From Micromonosporaceae bacterium (GTDB taxonomy: Bacteria > Actinomycetota > Actinomycetes > Mycobacteriales > Micromonosporaceae), in assembly GCA_019689695.1 (NCBI GenBank), contig JADGHA010000169.1, forward strand, positions 1 to 8,140: a stretch of DNA of 8,140 bases, written 5' to 3'. Of this stretch, positions 5,266-8,140 are shown in pieces (within the stretch, counting starts at the first letter, position 1; the number at the start of each line of letters is the position of its first letter). The translations under genes and the position numbers were made by a program. The notes under the pieces are model-generated. The model was not told the DNA's origin. It saw only the letters and a list, made by a program, of their open reading frames with translations, and made no database searches.

Positions 5266-7025
5266 TTTCCGTTTGCGCGTGGCGGAAGCGCCGTCGGGGC
5301 GATGAGCTCCGCGATCCGCTCCGGCGGGCCGGGGCGGCCGAAGTGCCAGCCCTGCGCCGCGTCGCAGCCGAGCAGCCGCAGCCGCTCCGCCTGGGCCGCT
5401 GTCTCCACGCCCTCGGCGGTGACAGTCAGCCCGAGCGTGTGGGCGAGCGACACCAGCGTGGCCAGGATCCGCTCGTCGATGGCCCGGCCGGGGTCCTCGG
5501 CGGGGGAGCGCAGCCCTTCCACGAAGGAGCCGGCCAGCTTGAGCTCGCACACCGGCAGGTCGCGCAGGTACGACAGGTTGGAGTAGCCGGTGCCGAAGTC
5601 GTCGATGGCCACCCGGATGCCGAGGTCGGACAGCGCCCGCAGGGCCCGGACCGGCTCGTCGGTGGAGCTCATCAGCGCGCTCTCGGTGATCTCCAGCTGG
5701 AGCCGCTCCGGGGGCAGCCCGGTGCGGTCCAGGATCGCGGTCACCTCGCGTACCAGGCCGGCGTCGCGGACCTGCCGGACGGCCAGGTTGACGCTGATGA
5801 ACGGCGTGTGCCCGCCCAGGTCCAGCCACTGGCGGGCCTGCTTGCAGGCGTGCGCCAGGGCGCGCAGGCCGAGCCGTACGATCAGCCCGGTCTCCTCGGC
5901 CACCTCGATGAAGTGGCTCGGCCCCAGCACGCCGCGCTCCGGGTGTTCCCAGCGGACCAGCGCCTCCACGCCCAGCAGCCGGCCGTCGGTGAGCGACACC
6001 AGCGGCTGGTACTCCAGGAAGAACTCGCGCCGGTCCAGGGCGGCCGGCATCGCGGCGGCCAGCGCGTACTGGGCCAGCTCGCGTTCGTTGCGCTCGGCGT
6101 CGAACAGCGCCCACCGGCCCTTGCCGGACTTCTTGGCCCAGTGCAGGGTCAGGTCCGCGGCGCGCATCAGGTCGCTGGAGGTCGTCCCGGCGATCGCCCG
6201 CTCCACCACGCCGATGCTGGCCGAGACGGTGATCTCGTGGCCCTCGATGTGGAACGGTGCGCTGAGCGCGTCCAGCGTGGAGTCGGCGACCTTCAGGACG
6301 TCGTCCGTGCAGGTGGTGTCCTCGACCAGGACGACGAACTCGTCACCGCCCATCCGGGCCAGCAGGTGGTCGGAGACCGCCTGGCCCAGCCGCTGCGCGA
6401 CCGCGGTCAGCAGCTGGTCGCCGATGTGGTGGCCGAGCGTGTCGTTGACCACCTTGAACCCGTCCAGGTCGATGAAGCAGACACCGAGCCGGCTGCCGGT
6501 CGCGGCGCTGGCGAAGGCCCGGCCCAGCCGCTCGGTGAACAGGGCCCGGTTCGGCAGGCCGGTCAGCGGGTCGTGGTTGGCCTGGTGCCGGAACCGGGAC
6601 TCGCTGTCCCGGAGGCGGCGCTCGGCGGTGTCCCGCGCGATCATCGCGGCGCGGCGGACCATCTCCTGCTCGTCCAGGGTGCGGTCGCGCAGTGCGCGGG
6701 CGAAGCCGGTGGCCACCATGCCGAGCAGGCGGGCCATCCGGTCGTGCAGGTCGTCAAAACCGGCGTCGCCGGCCAGGCCCAGGTCGCGCAGCAGCCGCGC
6801 GTCGATCACCTCGACGCTGCGGCCCAGCGCTTCGGCGGAGGTGACGTGGGCGTTCACCAGGTCGGTACCGATCTGGAGCCCAACCTGCGGGCTGAACGGT
6901 TCGGCGTGCAGCGCGTCGCTCAGCCGCTGGGTCAGTTCGAGCAGGAAAGCCTCCACCTCGGCCTGCGCCATCGGCAGGTAACTGGTGCCTGCGATCGCCT
7001 TGAACCAGGCACGGGCGAAGGTCAT
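5247..7025 (-). CDS. GGDEF-EAL bifunctional c-di-GMP cyclase/phosphodiesterase
   Basis: From the ATG at 7025 the protein has 592 residues. Residues 1-140 form a helical N-terminal domain (starting MTFARAWFKAIAGTSYLPMAQ) of a kind I associate with actinobacterial c-di-GMP proteins. A short coiled coil leads into the GGDEF domain, with an intact GGDEF at 226-230. The EAL domain has EAL at 354-356, SVNLAVRQ, LEITES, DDFGTG (D475, D476), K496, AEGVE (E538, E541) and QGWHFGRP. Both domains therefore keep catalytic motifs. The inhibitory RxxD site is missing (VSDH in its place), and the usual KIDRSF is KLAGSF. No membrane segment is seen. The frame stays open upstream to an ATG at 7127, giving 626 residues. 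That extension is Arg-rich, low-complexity and overlaps the methyltransferase gene by 53 bases, so 7025 is preferred. GTG 7082 and GTG 7052 are also possible. It stops with TAA, unlike its neighbours. Confidence 0.92.
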   Translation of the reverse strand: MTFARAWFKAIAGTSYLPMAQAEVEAFLLELTQRLSDALHAEPFSPQVGLQIGTDLVNAHVTSAEALGRSVEVIDARLLRDLGLAGDAGFDDLHDRMARLLGMVATGFARALRDRTLDEQEMVRRAAMIARDTAERRLRDSESRFRHQANHDPLTGLPNRALFTERLGRAFASAATGSRLGVCFIDLDGFKVVNDTLGHHIGDQLLTAVAQRLGQAVSDHLLARMGGDEFVVLVEDTTCTDDVLKVADSTLDALSAPFHIEGHEITVSASIGVVERAIAGTTSSDLMRAADLTLHWAKKSGKGRWALFDAERNERELAQYALAAAMPAALDRREFFLEYQPLVSLTDGRLLGVEALVRWEHPERGVLGPSHFIEVAEETGLIVRLGLRALAHACKQARQWLDLGGHTPFISVNLAVRQVRDAGLVREVTAILDRTGLPPERLQLEITESALMSSTDEPVRALRALSDLGIRVAIDDFGTGYSNLSYLRDLPVCELKLAGSFVEGLRSPAEDPGRAIDERILATLVSLAHTLGLTVTAEGVETAAQAERLRLLGCDAAQGWHFGRPGPPERIAELIAPTALPPRANGNVSGAG

Positions 7026-7074
7026 CGCCCCCGGCGCGGGCTCGGGGCGCACGCTGGTGGACGATGGGAGCCGC

Positions 7075-7881
7075 TCAGCCACCGAGCCGCCCAACGCCAC
7101 AGACCACGACCGCCTCGTCCGCGTCATCCGCCTGCTCGGCCGTCTCCGGCCGCCACGCGGGAGCCCAGACCACGCCGGGGCTGACCAGGTCGAAGCCGGC
7201 GAACAGTCGGGCCAGCTCGCTGCGGCTGCGGGGGTGCAGTGCGTTGTCCGCGGTCCGGTACACCGACTTGACCAGGTCGGCGTCGTCCTCCCGCCCCTCC
7301 GCGCTGACCTGCGAGAGCACCAGGTAGCTGCCCGGGGCGAGGGCCTGCCGCAGGGTGGCCAGGATGCCGGCCGGGTCGTCGGCGTCGGCGATGAAGTGCA
7401 GCACGGCGACGATCATGACGGCGACGGGCTGGTCGAAGTCGAGCAGCCCGCGCACGTCCGGGTGGTCCAGTATCTGTGCCGGCTGGCGCAGATCCGCCTG
7501 GACGACCCGGGCCCGGTCGTTGCCGGCGAGGATCGCCCGGCTGTGCGCGACCGCGACCGGGTCGATGTCGACGTACACCACCCGGGTCTCGGGAGCCAGC
7601 TGCTGGGCGATCTCGTGCACGTTGCCCACGGTGGGGATGCCGGAGCCGATGTCCAGGAACTGGCGCACGCCCTGGTCGACCAGGAACCGCACCGCACGGC
7701 GCAGGAACGCCCGGTTGGCCTGCGCGATCAGGGGCGCGTCGGGCGCGACCGCGATCACCTTCCGGGCCGCCTCGCGGTCCACCGCGAAGTTGTGCGAACC
7801 GCCAAGGAAGTAGTCGTACATCCGGGCGACGCTCGGCCGCTCTGTGTCGGTCGATGTGCCAGCCCAGTCCGACTGCTCCAT
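7075..7881 (-). CDS. SAM-dependent methyltransferase, DUF574/Methyltransf_19 family
   Basis: This 268-residue cytosolic protein carries the hallmark of the actinobacterial Methyltransf_19 (PF04672, formerly DUF574) family near its N-terminus: ARMYDYFLGGSHNFAVDR (residues 19-36). The SAM-binding motif I is DIGSGIPTVGNVHE starting at D77. The next strand, VVYVDIDPVAV, supplies the acidic residue expected to hold the ribose of SAM. VVQADLRQP and a later AVLHFI complete a Rossmann-type class I fold. The length is normal for the family. Members are abundant in Streptomyces and relatives, and their substrates are mostly unknown, so I assign none. ATG 7881 is preceded by a good ribosome binding site (7887-7892). 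The stop lies 49 bases before the preferred start of the c-di-GMP gene, so the two could share a transcript. No clear promoter is visible between them. Confidence 0.93.
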   Translation of the reverse strand: MEQSDWAGTSTDTERPSVARMYDYFLGGSHNFAVDREAARKVIAVAPDAPLIAQANRAFLRRAVRFLVDQGVRQFLDIGSGIPTVGNVHEIAQQLAPETRVVYVDIDPVAVAHSRAILAGNDRARVVQADLRQPAQILDHPDVRGLLDFDQPVAVMIVAVLHFIADADDPAGILATLRQALAPGSYLVLSQVSAEGREDDADLVKSVYRTADNALHPRSRSELARLFAGFDLVSPGVVWAPAWRPETAEQADDADEAVVVCGVGRLGG

Positions 7882-7886
7882 CCACG

Positions 7887-7892
7887 CCCCTC
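7887..7892 (-). promoter_or_regulatory. Ribosome binding site of the methyltransferase
   Basis: On the minus strand GAGGGG lies five bases upstream of the ATG at 7881, an adequate Shine-Dalgarno at good spacing. It confirms 7881 as the start and shows that this gene, unlike the NIPSNAP gene, has a conventional leader. Confidence 0.7.
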
Positions 7893-7912
7893 TGTGAGCT
7901 CTTACCGGTGAT

Positions 7913-7955
7913 CGTGGTCATTGTGCCTGTGGATCGTCCCACGGGCCAGACCACG
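7913..7955. other. Two-tier dyad in the leader region of the methyltransferase
   Basis: Outer arms CGTGGTC (7913-7919) and GACCACG (7949-7955) are perfectly complementary. Inside them CCTGTGG (7926-7932) pairs with CCACGGG (7939-7945) around a six-base loop, with one T·G wobble in the plus-strand reading and one A·C mismatch in the minus-strand reading. The internal loop is six bases on one side and three on the other. It lies 32-74 bases upstream of the methyltransferase ATG. It could be a leader hairpin, an operator dyad or chance. Confidence 0.4.
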
Positions 7956-7981
7956 GATGCGGCGCCGGGATGAGCTAACGG

Positions 7982-7987
7982 AGCGTA
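7982..7987 (-). promoter_or_regulatory. Possible -10 element for the methyltransferase
   Basis: TACGCT on the minus strand fits TAnnnT and would start a transcript near 7975, giving a leader of about 94 bases that includes the dyad at 7913-7955. No matching -35 is seen 16-19 bases upstream, and no TGTC block lies eight bases upstream. TAnnnT is a low-information motif, so this is tentative. Confidence 0.25.
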
Positions 7988-8109
7988 GCCGACCAGTGGC
8001 GGGGCCGCGACCGTCCGGGTCCGGCGTAGGACAACGGCCACCAGGGGTTCCTCGCGCAGCCGGCGCTCGCGCTGGTCCGCGCGGCCGGCCGGCCCCGCAC
8101 TGCGCGGGC
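7988..8109. other. Non-coding edge of the window, no gene seen
   Basis: No ORF with a plausible start, ribosome binding site or recognisable protein was found right of the methyltransferase leader on either strand. The stretch includes a 12-base GGCCGGCCGGCC palindrome (8083-8094) and a 5-bp CCCGC/GCGGG hairpin near 8094-8108. Both are short and GC-only, and they carry little weight. A gene beginning beyond the window could have its control region here. Confidence 0.45.
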
Positions 8110-8140
8110 GCGCCCAGCCCCGGGTGCCAGGGCTGGGCGC
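8110..8140. terminator. Strong hairpin at the window edge, probable terminator
   Basis: GCGCCCAGCCC (8110-8120) and GGGCTGGGCGC (8130-8140) form a perfect 11-bp GC-rich stem with a nine-base loop. The right arm ends exactly at the window end, so the stem may be longer. It is the strongest simple hairpin in the window and lies in a non-coding region. A terminator for a gene entering from the right is the simplest reading. Whether a U tract follows cannot be seen. Confidence 0.55.

Noticed and set aside
4369..6114. 581-residue minus-strand open frame overlapping pimB, NIPSNAP and c-di-GMP genes
   Set aside because: It crosses gene boundaries in another frame and is Arg/Ala/Gly-rich with no domain.
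4833..7184. 783-residue plus-strand open frame opposite the NIPSNAP and c-di-GMP genes
   Set aside because: The opposite strand encodes clear GGDEF, EAL and NIPSNAP motifs. This frame has no recognisable domain and an atypical Gln/Val/Arg-rich composition.
7850..7871. TGTCGGTC on the plus strand as a further RecA-NDp site
   Set aside because: There is no TAnnnT element eight bases downstream, and the site lies within the start of the methyltransferase gene on the opposite strand.
7982..8003. RecA-NDp reading of the TACGCT element ahead of the methyltransferase
   Set aside because: The block eight bases upstream on the minus strand is CCCGCCAC, unlike TGTCRGTG.
7124..8041. 305-residue minus-strand frame over the methyltransferase and the right-hand non-coding stretch
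   Set aside because: It is out of frame with the true methyltransferase and its sequence is Arg/Pro-rich without motifs. Its apparent reach into the intergenic region is not evidence for a gene there.
8083..8094. GGCCGGCCGGCC palindrome as an operator or attachment site
   Set aside because: It is a simple GC repeat of a kind common in DNA of this composition, with no flanking structure.
1..8140. CRISPR array, tRNA, rRNA, insertion sequence or prophage
   Set aside because: No repeat-spacer pattern, cloverleaf, transposase-like protein or terminal inverted repeats were seen on reading both strands.

Overview
The window is very GC-rich, with GTG and ATG starts, TGA stops in nearly every gene, leaderless-type starts and TAnnnT -10 elements. 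This is typical of a high-GC actinobacterium. The protein types (PimB-type mannosyltransferase, Methyltransf_19 methyltransferase, NYN protein with a long coiled coil) suggest the Micromonosporaceae (Micromonospora or a relative). That placement is an inference from family resemblance, not a database match. No mobile element, CRISPR array, tRNA or rRNA was seen.

Left half, plus strand. A NYN/YacP-type putative ribonuclease with a long coiled coil (138-1544) is followed by a hairpin. Next comes a promoter resembling the actinobacterial DNA-damage promoter RecA-NDp/PafBC (1588-1609), ahead of an 84-residue protein with a CxxC-x6-CxxC cluster (1666-1920). A second unit starts at a leaderless-type GTG at 2086. 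It holds a 55-residue small ORF, an M48 membrane zinc protease (2250-3506) and a PimB-type GDP-mannose-dependent glycosyltransferase (3503-4624). These three are joined by ATGA and GTGA overlaps, so they look like one translationally coupled, membrane/envelope-related operon.

Right half, minus strand. Reading right to left, a Methyltransf_19 (DUF574) SAM-dependent methyltransferase (7881-7075) is followed by a soluble-looking GGDEF-EAL c-di-GMP protein (about 7025-5247). A NIPSNAP-family protein (5237-4653) comes last and converges on the glycosyltransferase. A 10-bp imperfect hairpin between the two convergent genes contains both stop codons and may be a shared terminator. About 260 bases to the right of the methyltransferase hold no gene I can support, but contain a two-tiered dyad and a strong hairpin at the window edge.

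The observation I consider most worth testing is the promoter of the NIPSNAP gene. It matches the published RecA-NDp consensus at every strongly specified position (TGTCAGTG-N8-TAACCT), is embedded in the last codons of the c-di-GMP gene and uses that gene's unusual TAA stop as part of its -10. It sits at the right distance for leaderless initiation at the GTG. Together with the weaker match ahead of the Cys-cluster gene, this suggests that two poorly understood genes here may belong to the LexA-independent DNA-damage regulon. Otherwise this looks like ordinary actinobacterial chromosome, and I see no clear defence or secretion system or biosynthetic cluster.
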